Shown here: positions 46,115-54,533 of the stretch, one piece after another
Layout of the letters: each line of letters starts with the position of its first letter
Numbering within the stretch: position 1 is the first letter of the stretch
From: Niastella vici
GTDB lineage: Bacteria; Bacteroidota; Bacteroidia; Chitinophagales; Chitinophagaceae
DNA length: 64,000 nt
Direction: 5' to 3'
Assembly (NCBI RefSeq): GCF_002077945.1
Contig: NZ_LVYD01000058.1
Location: forward strand, 434,001 to 498,000
Translations under genes and position numbers: made by a program
Notes under the pieces: model-generated
What the model was told of the DNA's origin: nothing
Seen by the model: the letters and a program-made list of their open reading frames with translations, nothing else
Databases searched by the model: none

Positions 46115-47575
46115 ATGAAAATTTTAAAACGAACGATATATTTAAGTCTTTTGTTAGGGGCGGTGTCATTTTTGTCATGCGAAAAAAGTGATAAAACCGC
46201 GCCCAATGTAACCCTTTCCTCGTCTGAAGTGGTATTTACTGTGACTGGCGGTACAGCTGAACTAACCATTAACAGTAATGCAGATTGGTCAATAAAGAGC
46301 TATGATAAAATTGACTGGTTGCAAATTAGCCAAACAACAGGCAATGCCGGAAACACTACGCTAAAAATAACTGTAGCGGAAAATAAGGGATTTGCAGATC
46401 GCAATTCAACCTTATTAATTGCAACAGCGAATGGCGCTCCCATTCAGGTTTCTGTTACACAATTTAGCCGTAGCCGTTTGTATCCAAGTTATAACCTTAC
46501 GCCCAAACCTGCCGATGCTACCGGTATGGGAAGTACCGCCGTTCAACTGGCCTCGAAAATTAATATGGGTTGGAACATTGGCAATACCCTGGAAGCCATA
46601 GGTGGCGAAACCGCCTGGGGAAATCCTAAAGTTACCAACGACCTTATTAAAGCAGTAAAACAGGCCGGGTTTAATGCCATTCGCATCCCCTGTTCCTGGA
46701 ATCAATATTCCGATAAAGCTACCGCAAAGATCCAGGATGCCTGGTTAAATCGTGTTAAGGAAGTGGTTCAGTATTGTGTAAATAATGATGTGTATGTGAT
46801 CCTTAACATCCATTGGGACGGCGGCTGGCTCGAGAACAACTGTACGGCCGATAAAAAAGATTCTGTCAACGATAAACAAAAAGCGTTCTGGGAGCAAATA
46901 GCTACCACCTTCCGTGATTTTGACCAGCATGTACTCTTTGCCAGTGCCAATGAACCAGCCGTTAATAATGCTGATCAAATGGATGTGCTGCTTTCGTACC
47001 ATCAAACGTTTGTAAATGCCGTGCGGTCAACAGGTGGGCGCAACCGCTATCGCGTGCTGGTGATCCAGGGGCCTTCAACAGATATTACCAAAACAAACAG
47101 CCTGATGAGTTCGCTTCCTGCAGACCGTACTACCAATCGCATGATGGCCGAGGTGCATTACTATAATCCTTATCAATTCTGTTTGATGGACGCGGATCAA
47201 TCATGGGGTAACATGTGGTATTACTGGGGACAAAATTATCATTCCACTACCGATGCCACCCGCAATGCTACTTCAGGTGAAGAAAGTGATCTGAACAAAT
47301 TATTCGTCCTGATGAAAAAGCAATTTACCGATAAAGGTATTCCGGTAATAGTGGGTGAATTTGATGCCATGCGCCGTTCTAATTTAACAGGTAGTGATTT
47401 ACAGCTCCACCTCGATTCGAGGGCCTATTTTTTAAAATATGTTGTAAAGCAGGCAAAAACAAATGGATTATTACCTTTTTTATGGGATACTGGTAATGGC
47501 GTGATCAATAGAATGAATAACACGGTGTTTGATCAAAAAGAGTTGGATTCACTGCGTAGTGGCGCAGGTCTTTAA
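46115..47575 (+). CDS. BACON-GH5 endo-beta-1,4-glucanase (xyloglucanase candidate)
   Basis: A 486-residue lipoprotein (lipobox FLSC, Cys about 22). Residues about 33-125 form a BACON domain (VTLSSSEVVFTVTGGTAELT, NADWSIKSYDKIDWLQIS). Residues about 140-480 are a GH5 barrel: NMGWNIGNTLEA, NAIRIPCSW, LNIHWDGGWL, acid/base E280 in SANEPAVNN, VHYYNPYQF, nucleophile E415 in IVGEFDAM. The BACON-GH5 layout and the GWNIGNTLEA...AWGNP block resemble the surface endo-xyloglucanase of known xyloglucan loci. It probably cuts glycan at the cell surface to feed the SusC/D pair. Beta-glucan or mannan activity is possible. Followed by a strong terminator. Confidence 0.87.
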   Translation: MKILKRTIYLSLLLGAVSFLSCEKSDKTAPNVTLSSSEVVFTVTGGTAELTINSNADWSIKSYDKIDWLQISQTTGNAGNTTLKITVAENKGFADRNSTLLIATANGAPIQVSVTQFSRSRLYPSYNLTPKPADATGMGSTAVQLASKINMGWNIGNTLEAIGGETAWGNPKVTNDLIKAVKQAGFNAIRIPCSWNQYSDKATAKIQDAWLNRVKEVVQYCVNNDVYVILNIHWDGGWLENNCTADKKDSVNDKQKAFWEQIATTFRDFDQHVLFASANEPAVNNADQMDVLLSYHQTFVNAVRSTGGRNRYRVLVIQGPSTDITKTNSLMSSLPADRTTNRMMAEVHYYNPYQFCLMDADQSWGNMWYYWGQNYHSTTDATRNATSGEESDLNKLFVLMKKQFTDKGIPVIVGEFDAMRRSNLTGSDLQLHLDSRAYFLKYVVKQAKTNGLLPFLWDTGNGVINRMNNTVFDQKELDSLRSGAGL

Positions 47576-47588
47576 AATTCCCTCAAAT

Positions 47589-47630
47589 AAAAGCCTCCAT
47601 TAGCACCTGATATTGCGAATGGAGGCTTTT
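47589..47630. terminator. Bidirectional intrinsic terminator
   Basis: AAAAGCCTCCATT (47589-47601) pairs with AATGGAGGCTTTT (47618-47630) around a 16-nt loop, giving a 13-bp stem with A-tract and T-tract on its two sides. It sits between the convergent GH5 gene (stop 47575) and the outer-membrane gene (stop 47668) and can serve both. Confidence 0.85.
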
Positions 47631-47667
47631 ACTTTGAATTTACATTTAGGCCAGGGTGTAAACAGGT

Positions 47668-49053
47668 CTACTGCATATCCATCTTCATCAACCCTGGATA
47701 TATTCTTAAAAATAATTGTAAGCTTAATGGGTTTTTTCCATAGAGGTTGTTTAGTTTATTATCGGCATCATAAAAAGTGAGATGTCCGCCAACGGCGAGC
47801 CTGGTCTTTGCAAATTGCAAAAGATCGTAGTTAAGTCCGGCTGTGAAAGCATTTACCGGGAACAACGCATCCTTTCCATAAGTAACTTCAGGGAGGTTTA
47901 ATTCCTCATTCGATTTTTGTACCCATTCATACCTGGTATATAGTGTAACCTTATGTAAGCCCATTGCCCCTTCGAGTAACAGGGCGTTTTCACCATCATG
48001 CCCGGCTGTTTTATTCAGTCCCCATAGTGCGGTAGCATTAAGCCAGTTGTCGTTATTCAACGGCAAACTATAAATGGCTGAAGCGGTTGTTCTTTTTACA
48101 TCCTCATCAGGATGCAGTGCTTCCGGACTTTTTGTAAAACCATGCGATACCTGTAATGACCAGTTATCGGATGGATTAAAAGAAAGCCGTCCGCTCCAGG
48201 AGTCAAACCGGGCTTTATCAAAATTATACCGGTCTTCATCAGGCTCCCGGCCCGTAAAGGACGAGCCTTCCAGTTTAAATTTATCGAATCGAACGCCTAT
48301 GGTGGCCACGCCAAAGGTAATGTGCGTGCCATCGTTCCAGTGATGGCTGATAGGCGCATCAGGATTGGGCAGTGAAGATGGGCGGTGCATAAAAGCAACT
48401 GAACCTAATGCCGGTTCACCGGGATAACCTACATATACAAAGGCATCTATTTTTTTTGAAAAAGCATAGCTATAGCTCACCGATAGTTCTGAAAACAGAT
48501 CATGCGGATGTTGCCGGTCAACCAGTGGAACGTTTTTCCAACTTTCACCGCTTTGAAACAGCAGGGGGTAGCCATTGCCTCCCTCAGTTAACCGGTCGAG
48601 TGATAGCATGATATTGTAATGGAACAATCCTTTTTCACCAACTTTTCGTTGGGCCATTAACATAAACCAATTGGGTACACTGAATTTTTGGTCACCACGG
48701 CTTCCTTTTGAAGTAAGGTCCTGGTTGGTGTAGCCGGGGAATATACTCCCATGGATCATGTACATCCAGTTTTTGCTGTGCAGCATATAGCCATACATGG
48801 GCGAGGCATCGGGCAACCAGCCTGTTCCCGATCCGTTGCGGTTCATGGGAAGGTTCAAAGAAAAAGCATGGCTCATGGGAACCTCCCTATTCATCTCCAT
48901 ATGCATGTCCATGTTATGTTCCATGGCTGGCTTTGTTGTATCCTTTTTCATCGTAGCGGGATGATTTCCGGCCGGCATATGGTGTTCATGCTGCGAGAAA
49001 GCGGCGGCGGATAAACTGCAGAACACTATAAATATAATTATCGCTTTGAACAT
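47668..49053 (-). CDS. Outer-membrane beta-barrel protein of the metal island
   Basis: About 461 residues from ATG 49053; the frame extends to 49164 but only the downstream Met is followed by a signal peptide (AIIIFIVFCSLSAAAFS). A His/Met-rich segment follows (HEHHMPAGNH, MEHNMDMHMEMN), a typical copper-binding composition. The rest is a series of amphipathic strands ending in an outer-membrane-like C-terminus (LSLQLFLRIYPGL). It is the last gene of the island, 111 bp after the P1B ATPase. It may be a metal-responsive porin or export barrel; the family is not named with certainty. Confidence 0.7.
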   Translation of the reverse strand: MFKAIIIFIVFCSLSAAAFSQHEHHMPAGNHPATMKKDTTKPAMEHNMDMHMEMNREVPMSHAFSLNLPMNRNGSGTGWLPDASPMYGYMLHSKNWMYMIHGSIFPGYTNQDLTSKGSRGDQKFSVPNWFMLMAQRKVGEKGLFHYNIMLSLDRLTEGGNGYPLLFQSGESWKNVPLVDRQHPHDLFSELSVSYSYAFSKKIDAFVYVGYPGEPALGSVAFMHRPSSLPNPDAPISHHWNDGTHITFGVATIGVRFDKFKLEGSSFTGREPDEDRYNFDKARFDSWSGRLSFNPSDNWSLQVSHGFTKSPEALHPDEDVKRTTASAIYSLPLNNDNWLNATALWGLNKTAGHDGENALLLEGAMGLHKVTLYTRYEWVQKSNEELNLPEVTYGKDALFPVNAFTAGLNYDLLQFAKTRLAVGGHLTFYDADNKLNNLYGKNPLSLQLFLRIYPGLMKMDMQ

Positions 49054-49164
49054 AAGCTGATCATTCTGGATGTAAATGCTGAAATAATTGTACCACGCTA
49101 ATAGCAGCATTTGCGAGGATATGCATCTACAGAAAGGGGCGGAATTACCTTGTTGAAGCAGCAA

Positions 49165-51255
49165 TTATTTTACCCGTAACAGCCTGGCATTAAAAGCAAC
49201 TACAATAGTGCTCACGCTCATCAGCATGGCGCCCATAGCCGCACTTAACATAAATGCCGGATATAAGACGCCCGCTGCCAACGGTATGGCAACAACGTTA
49301 TACCCTACGGCCCACAATAAATTCTGCACCATTTTTCGATAGGTTGCCTTTCCAAAAGCGATCATTTGTACCACGTCTTTAGGGTCGCTGTTCACCAGGA
49401 TAATATCGGCAGTTTCTGCAGCTACATCGGTGCCCGAACCAATGGCGATACCAACATCGGCCTGCGCAAGGGCAGGGGCGTCGTTTACACCGTCGCCGGT
49501 CATGGCAACTATTTCACCTTTATCCTGGAACTCTTTTATTTTTTGCTGTTTTTCGTGGGGCAGCACATTGGCTAAATATCCATCCATCTTCAATTGTGTG
49601 GCTACCGCCGCTGCAACCTGTTCATTGTCGCCGGTTAAAAGGAAAGATTTAATATGCATGGCCTTTAAGCTGGCAATCGCGGCTGCTGCTGTTTCCCTGA
49701 TACCGTCTGCCAGGGTGATGATGCCAACCGGTTCATTGTCTATCAAAACAAAATTCACCGTGGATATCGATTGATCAATTTCAGCTGGTATAACCGGTTG
49801 CTGCCGGTTTTCCTGTTTAAAATAATTCGGACCCACTGCCACTACCTCTTTTCCTTTCACCTTACCGGTAACACCCACGCCCTGGATGTAATTAAAATTG
49901 TCAGACTTCCATAACTCCAGGTTCTTTTCTTTCAGCTTACGCATAATGCCATGCGCAATGTGATGTTCAGAATTTTGCTGGATGGCTGCCACATATTGCA
50001 GAAGCTCGTCGGCAGTGAACCGGCCGGTTAAAGGCATCACCGCCTGTACTTCATGGGAGCCTTTGGTTAAAGTACCTGTTTTATCAAAGATGATGGTGGT
50101 TAATTTCCGGGCATTCTCAAAGGCAGTGCGGTTTCTGATAAGCAGTCCATGTACAGCCGACAGGGATGTAGAGATGGCTACTACCAATGGTATGGCTACG
50201 CCTAAAGCATGCGGACACGCGGTGACCATTACTGTTACCATCCGTTCCAGTGCAAAGGATATTTCCTGTCCCCGGCTTAACCAGGTTATAAAAGTGATGA
50301 GTCCCACACTGATGGAAATAATGGTCAGCCACATGGCTACTTTATTGGCCAGGTTCTGGGTTTTTGATTTGGTTCCCTGGGCAGCCTGCACCATACTGAT
50401 CACTTTAGTAAGGTAGCTGTCGCTACCGGTACCGGTGACCTGTACTTTCAAAACACCATCGCCATTTACAGCGCCGCCTATGACTTTTGCATCCTTTTCT
50501 TTTTTCACCGGTACACTTTCACCGGTGAGCATACTTTCATTCACATAAGAACTGCCTTCCCTGATATATCCATCGGCCGGGATCTTTTCACCGGGTTTTA
50601 TAATGATGAGGTCATTGGTTTGTAATTCCTGTAAAGAAATATCACTGGTTGCGCCATTTCGTTCAACATGCACAACAGCCGGTAATAAAGCTACCAGCGA
50701 TTCCAGGGCCCGGGATGCAGCCATTTGTGATTTCATTTCGAGCCAGTGGCCTAACAACATGATATCGATCAAAGTAGCCAGTTCCCAAAAGAAATCCATC
50801 CCTTTCAAACCCAATACTACAGCTGCACTGTATGCATAGGCGGTGGTAATGGCCACTGCCACCAGCGTCATCATACCCGGGTTGCGATGTTTTAATTCTC
50901 TTGTTATACCCACTAAAAAGGGCCAGCCGCCATATCCATATACAAAACTGCTAAGCGCCAGCAATACATATTTATCGCCTGCAAACGTCAAAGTGAATGC
51001 AGCCCATTGCTGTATCATGTGCGACAATAACAATATGGGCAGGGTGATCGCCAGGCAGATCCAAAAGCGTTTCAGGAAATCTTCTGTATGATGACCGGCA
51101 TGTTCATTGTGACCGGCATGATCATCCTGTTGCTTGTGATAGGCATGCTGCTGCATTTGTTGAACAGGTTGGTCGTGGCCCGGGTGTTTATGTATACCGG
51201 GTTCTTCCGGTGTTGACTGTTGATGGCCGTGGTGATGATTATGCTGATGATCCAT
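49165..51255 (-). CDS. copB: CopB-type (P1B) copper/heavy-metal-transporting ATPase
   Basis: A 696-residue protein. The N-terminal 55 residues are extremely His-rich (DHQHNHHHGHQQ, HAGHNEHAGHH) and replace the usual CxxC metal domain. Actuator motif MLTGESVPV, membrane metal site CPH in VTACPHALGVAIP (the P1B-3/CopB signature rather than CPC), phosphorylation site DKTGTLT, hinge MTGDGVNDAPALAQADVGIA. The conserved HP dipeptide of P1B pumps reads SEHH here. It should export Cu(+/2+) or Ag from the cytosol. It ends 111 bp before the outer-membrane gene and starts 9 bp after the haem-binding gene. Confidence 0.9.
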   Translation of the reverse strand: MDHQHNHHHGHQQSTPEEPGIHKHPGHDQPVQQMQQHAYHKQQDDHAGHNEHAGHHTEDFLKRFWICLAITLPILLLSHMIQQWAAFTLTFAGDKYVLLALSSFVYGYGGWPFLVGITRELKHRNPGMMTLVAVAITTAYAYSAAVVLGLKGMDFFWELATLIDIMLLGHWLEMKSQMAASRALESLVALLPAVVHVERNGATSDISLQELQTNDLIIIKPGEKIPADGYIREGSSYVNESMLTGESVPVKKEKDAKVIGGAVNGDGVLKVQVTGTGSDSYLTKVISMVQAAQGTKSKTQNLANKVAMWLTIISISVGLITFITWLSRGQEISFALERMVTVMVTACPHALGVAIPLVVAISTSLSAVHGLLIRNRTAFENARKLTTIIFDKTGTLTKGSHEVQAVMPLTGRFTADELLQYVAAIQQNSEHHIAHGIMRKLKEKNLELWKSDNFNYIQGVGVTGKVKGKEVVAVGPNYFKQENRQQPVIPAEIDQSISTVNFVLIDNEPVGIITLADGIRETAAAAIASLKAMHIKSFLLTGDNEQVAAAVATQLKMDGYLANVLPHEKQQKIKEFQDKGEIVAMTGDGVNDAPALAQADVGIAIGSGTDVAAETADIILVNSDPKDVVQMIAFGKATYRKMVQNLLWAVGYNVVAIPLAAGVLYPAFMLSAAMGAMLMSVSTIVVAFNARLLRVK

Positions 51256-51264
51256 AATGCTGTT

Positions 51265-51723
51265 TTAAGGTGATACGGACTGGTAGTAGTTTTTTGCCCA
51301 TTCAATGAGCTGTGTTTTTTCTTCGTTTGTAAGCCGGGCATCTTTGTGAATCAGGGTATACGATGATAAAGGCATCTCATCTTCCTCAACGGTTTTGGCA
51401 ATTGATTTGAATTTGCCTTTCTGTTTTCTTTGCGAGTAAGACCCGAAATCACTGAAGTTCAGTTCCTCCTTTCCTTCACTAACGTGCCAGGACAGGTACC
51501 AGCCCACCGGTTGTATATTCACATACCAGGGGTACCGGGTATTGTTGCTGTGGCAATCGTAACAGGCTGTTTTCAATGAAGCCTGTACATTTTCGGGAAT
51601 GCTATACAATTTCGTGATATCGGTAGCCAAAACCTGCCCGTTTATGTTACGGGCAGGTCGAATGAATTGTATAACAATAAGGAGAACAAGAACTCCCAGG
51701 AGAATTTTTTTTGTCCGGCTCAT
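51265..51723 (-). CDS. Haem-binding domain protein (cytochrome-like)
   Basis: A 152-residue protein with an N-terminal membrane anchor (KKILLGVLVLLIVIQFIRP) and a haem-binding domain with CYDCHSNNTRYPWYVNIQP. The CxxCH motif attaches c-type haem. EEDEMPLSSYTLIHKDARLT near the C-terminus is the usual second part. Related domains occur next to copper and redox genes in Bacteroidota. It sits 9 bp from the ATPase and 9 bp from the DUF3347 gene in one operon. It shares the domain with the first half of the protein at 57995-58942. Confidence 0.85.
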   Translation of the reverse strand: MSRTKKILLGVLVLLIVIQFIRPARNINGQVLATDITKLYSIPENVQASLKTACYDCHSNNTRYPWYVNIQPVGWYLSWHVSEGKEELNFSDFGSYSQRKQKGKFKSIAKTVEEDEMPLSSYTLIHKDARLTNEEKTQLIEWAKNYYQSVSP

Positions 51724-51732
51724 ATTGATGTT

Positions 51733-52317
51733 TTATTGTAATTCCAGTTTTACTGAACCACAGGTTGGCATTTTCTTGCCATAATAAGGGTTCTCAATTT
51801 CCTTTTTTTCGCTTAACCAGGTAGCGCCTTTGCCATCATTGTACATGGGGCACGAGTCCTGGTACAATGATTGTCCGGCCCCGAATGTTTTTACCAGTTC
51901 AAACATATCCTTGCTCAACAGGTCAAAGTGTTCGCGCTGGTGTTTAATATTGCTGCCATTTTTGCCAATATGTTCTGCATGTTCCCGGGCATCATCTTCC
52001 ACATCTTCGTACAGTTTTTTCTGGTCAGGTGTCAATGCCGATTTATCGAACTGGTGAAAAGCCGTTTCCATCGATTTGCCTGCGGCGGCCGCATCGCTTC
52101 CGTTATCATTTGCCAACGCATTCTTTAATTGTAAATAACCGGTCAGCACATCCTTAACGGGTGTAGCTTTTGTTGTTGTGGCTGGCGCCGGCGCTGTTGT
52201 TTTTGTTGGTGTGCTGTCGCTTGCTGTTTTTGTGGCCGCGTTGTTATTATTGTTATTGCTATTGCAGGCTGAAAAAATGCCAATACTTATGGTTGCTATA
52301 AAGAGGCTGTATTTCAT
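51733..52317 (-). CDS. DUF3347-type lipoprotein
   Basis: A 194-residue protein with lipobox IFSAC (Cys about 18), a low-complexity Asn/Thr/Ala/Pro spacer (about 19-55), and a helical domain (DVLTGYLQLKNALANDN, AFHQFDKSALTPDQKKLYED, AEHIGKNGSNIKHQREHFDLLS) matching DUF3347. The tail has CPMYNDGKGATWLSEKKEIENPY and YYGKKMPTCGSV, a motif shared with copper-resistance CusB-like tails. Probably a periplasmic metal-binding component of the island. Confidence 0.82.
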   Translation of the reverse strand: MKYSLFIATISIGIFSACNSNNNNNNAATKTASDSTPTKTTAPAPATTTKATPVKDVLTGYLQLKNALANDNGSDAAAAGKSMETAFHQFDKSALTPDQKKLYEDVEDDAREHAEHIGKNGSNIKHQREHFDLLSKDMFELVKTFGAGQSLYQDSCPMYNDGKGATWLSEKKEIENPYYGKKMPTCGSVKLELQ

Positions 52318-52422
52318 TATTTAGGTTTATATGAAAATGAATGAATGGCAACTATTACCCGGTTGCGGGCCGGATCTATTGCTTATAAAATGAACTTTAC
52401 TACAAATGCAAAACTGCCTGTA

Positions 52423-52890
52423 TCAGATCTGGAAGGACTGAATGCACACACGTATCCCACGTGAATTAAGGGTGTACGGTCGCGCTACGGGAATTTTATT
52501 GGTTTCCTGGGTAATAGCGGGCAAAAAGGCCCGGTATAAAAAATGAAGGGGCGCCAGGGTCACTGGAATTTCAATGCCGTAATAAATGGTTTGGGCAGCT
52601 AATTTATCCGTTTGGGAAAGCTGCGATACCTTGCCGGTACAACAATTATCATCTTCGTTGGCAGTGTTGCTGGCCTTTTTATGATCATGATGATGGTGGT
52701 GTGCGCCGTTTTCATCATGATGGTGCGAATCTTTTTTTACAGCCTCTCCGTGGTGGTGATGACTATGCGTATCCTTTGCATGGAGACCCAGGTTTACCCC
52801 AACAGCACAGGCAAAACCTATCAAAGTATTCAGGCTGAATACTATTAATAAGAAAACTGCTTTTAATTGTATGGTCTTGTTGATCTTCAT
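52423..52890 (-). CDS. His-rich exported protein (first gene of metal island)
   Basis: A 155-residue protein with a hydrophobic N-terminus (AVFLLIVFSLNTLIGFAC) and a His cluster (HSHHHHGEAVKKDSHHHDEN, then GAHHHHHDHKK). A CC pair (DDNCCTGKV) precedes a C-terminal region ending SRGIRVCIQSFQI. The composition suggests Cu, Co, Ni or Zn binding or sensing. Similar short His/Cys proteins head copper operons in Bacteroidota. I do not assign a named family. Confidence 0.65.
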   Translation of the reverse strand: MKINKTIQLKAVFLLIVFSLNTLIGFACAVGVNLGLHAKDTHSHHHHGEAVKKDSHHHDENGAHHHHHDHKKASNTANEDDNCCTGKVSQLSQTDKLAAQTIYYGIEIPVTLAPLHFLYRAFLPAITQETNKIPVARPYTLNSRGIRVCIQSFQI

Positions 52891-53142
52891 TGCAACCCCG
52901 CAATAAATATAAGATTATCATTAATTATTCACAAAATCATCTTCCCTGGCCGAATGCTGGCAAAGTTAGCCCACCGGTTATTTAGCCTGTTATGAAATTT
53001 TAAGCAGGGTTTATATAATTGGCAGGAACCAGCATGATTTGGAATTTTTTGATAATATGACAGAAGGGGGATCGAGTATCCCAGGTTCCCTATTTTTCTA
53101 CGCCATTTTAATTTTTTATTTTTAGAACGCTTTATAAAAAAT

Positions 53143-53745
53143 ATGGAATTACCATTTTATTACCAGGGTCTGATGAAGAAATATCCGCAGGTAACAACGG
53201 AAGAATGGCAACTGCTCGACAGTATTGCCACCGTAAAGCACATTCGTAAGGGCGAAAGCTTTCTGCGCTATGGCAAAGTGGCCCGGTTTTCTGCATTTTT
53301 ACTATCGGGCCAGTTTAAGTTTAGCTTATTAGATGAAGAAGGCGATGAGCGCATTGTTAAGTTCAGTTTTACCGATGATTTTTTAGCTAATTGTGAAAGT
53401 TATCATAAAAAAGCGCCTTCAAATATCAGCATTATTGCTATGGAGGACGCAGTGATCTTGCGCATCAATATTAAAAAACTGCAACCATTGTACGACCTGC
53501 ACATGAACCTGCTGCAGGTAAACCTGCAATTATACCAGGAGCTGCTCGAACAACAGGCCGAGCATCAATATATACTTTCCCTTAAAAGCCCGCTGCAGCG
53601 TTACCGTTTCCTGGTAGAGCACCGGCCGGCTATGATTCAAAAAATATCCCTCACGAATATTGCCCGGTATCTGTACATCAGCCGGGAAGCTTTAAGCCGG
53701 GCCAGGATCTTATTATCTGCCCGCTCCCGTGGGTTTTGTGATTGA
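53143..53745 (+). CDS. Crp/Fnr-family transcriptional regulator
   Basis: A 200-residue protein. The cyclic-nucleotide-binding-like beta roll (about 25-115: GESFLRYGKVARFSAFLLSG, DDFLANCES) is followed by a dimer helix and a short helix-turn-helix (SLTNIARYLYISREALSRAR). The phosphate-binding Arg/Glu set for cAMP is not obvious and no Cys cluster for Fe-S is present. It is divergent from the metal island, whose first gene starts 250 bp away. It may regulate the island or the hydrolase that follows; this is inference. Confidence 0.85.
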   Translation: MELPFYYQGLMKKYPQVTTEEWQLLDSIATVKHIRKGESFLRYGKVARFSAFLLSGQFKFSLLDEEGDERIVKFSFTDDFLANCESYHKKAPSNISIIAMEDAVILRINIKKLQPLYDLHMNLLQVNLQLYQELLEQQAEHQYILSLKSPLQRYRFLVEHRPAMIQKISLTNIARYLYISREALSRARILLSARSRGFCD

Positions 53746-53795
53746 GATCACGGGTAAGGGCTGGCAGGCCCAATAGCTTTGCTTATAAAAATAAC

Positions 53796-54503
53796 ATGAA
53801 GCAAAGCATGGTATTGTTACATGGGCTATTCGGCGGCTTAAGCAATTGGCATAGCGTGGTAGGGCATTTTCAATCAAACTATAATATCCATATCCCGGTT
53901 CTGCCCATGTTTGACCGGCATAACAATAATGAACTGGATTATCTGACCGGTTTTCTTGAATCTTACATCCATAGCCATAGTCTGCTTGACGTGATTTTAG
54001 TTGGCAACTCCCTGGGCGGGCATGTAGCTATCCTTTATACGCACCGGCATCCCGAAAAAGTAAGCCGGCTGGTGCTTACCGGTAGTTCCGGACTATACGA
54101 AAATACCAGTATGGGCAGTTATCCCAAAAGAGGTAATTATGCATACATCCGGGAACGGGTAGCCTACACTTTTTACGATCCTGCTGTGGCCACAGATCCC
54201 CTGGTCGATGAAGTGTTCGGCATCACCACCGACCCGCATAAATGCCTTAGCATAGTCCGGATGGCAAAATCGGCCCAACGCCATTATGTAGCCGGCCTGT
54301 TGCCGCACATCCATGTACCTGCTTTACTGATCTGGGGCGAAGAAGACCGGATAACACCGCCGGCCGTTGCCCGGGAATTTGAAACCCTGTTACCCAGGGC
54401 CAGGCTGGTCATGTTTCCCCAATGCGGGCATGCGCCAATGATGGAAAAACCTGCGGAGTTTAATAGGGTGCTTGAAAAATTCCTGGATGGTTCAGGAGTT
54501 TAG
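53796..54503 (+). CDS. Alpha/beta hydrolase
   Basis: About 235 residues from ATG 53796. The frame is open to 53742, overlapping the Crp gene, but the domain starts at SMVLLHGLFGG. Nucleophile Ser in VGNSLGGHVA, likely acid Asp in LIWGEEDRITPP and His in PQCGHAPMMEKP complete the triad. No signal peptide. It resembles MhpC/2-hydroxymuconic semialdehyde hydrolase-like enzymes; the substrate is unknown. Probably co-transcribed with the regulator 50 bp upstream. Confidence 0.82.
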   Translation: MKQSMVLLHGLFGGLSNWHSVVGHFQSNYNIHIPVLPMFDRHNNNELDYLTGFLESYIHSHSLLDVILVGNSLGGHVAILYTHRHPEKVSRLVLTGSSGLYENTSMGSYPKRGNYAYIRERVAYTFYDPAVATDPLVDEVFGITTDPHKCLSIVRMAKSAQRHYVAGLLPHIHVPALLIWGEEDRITPPAVAREFETLLPRARLVMFPQCGHAPMMEKPAEFNRVLEKFLDGSGV

Positions 54504-54533
54504 TATCTTACCCGGCAATTACGGGAAACAATT

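Noticed and set aside
53143..53745. Truncated Crp regulator
   Set aside because: 200 residues is normal for this family in Bacteroidota and the helix-turn-helix is present.
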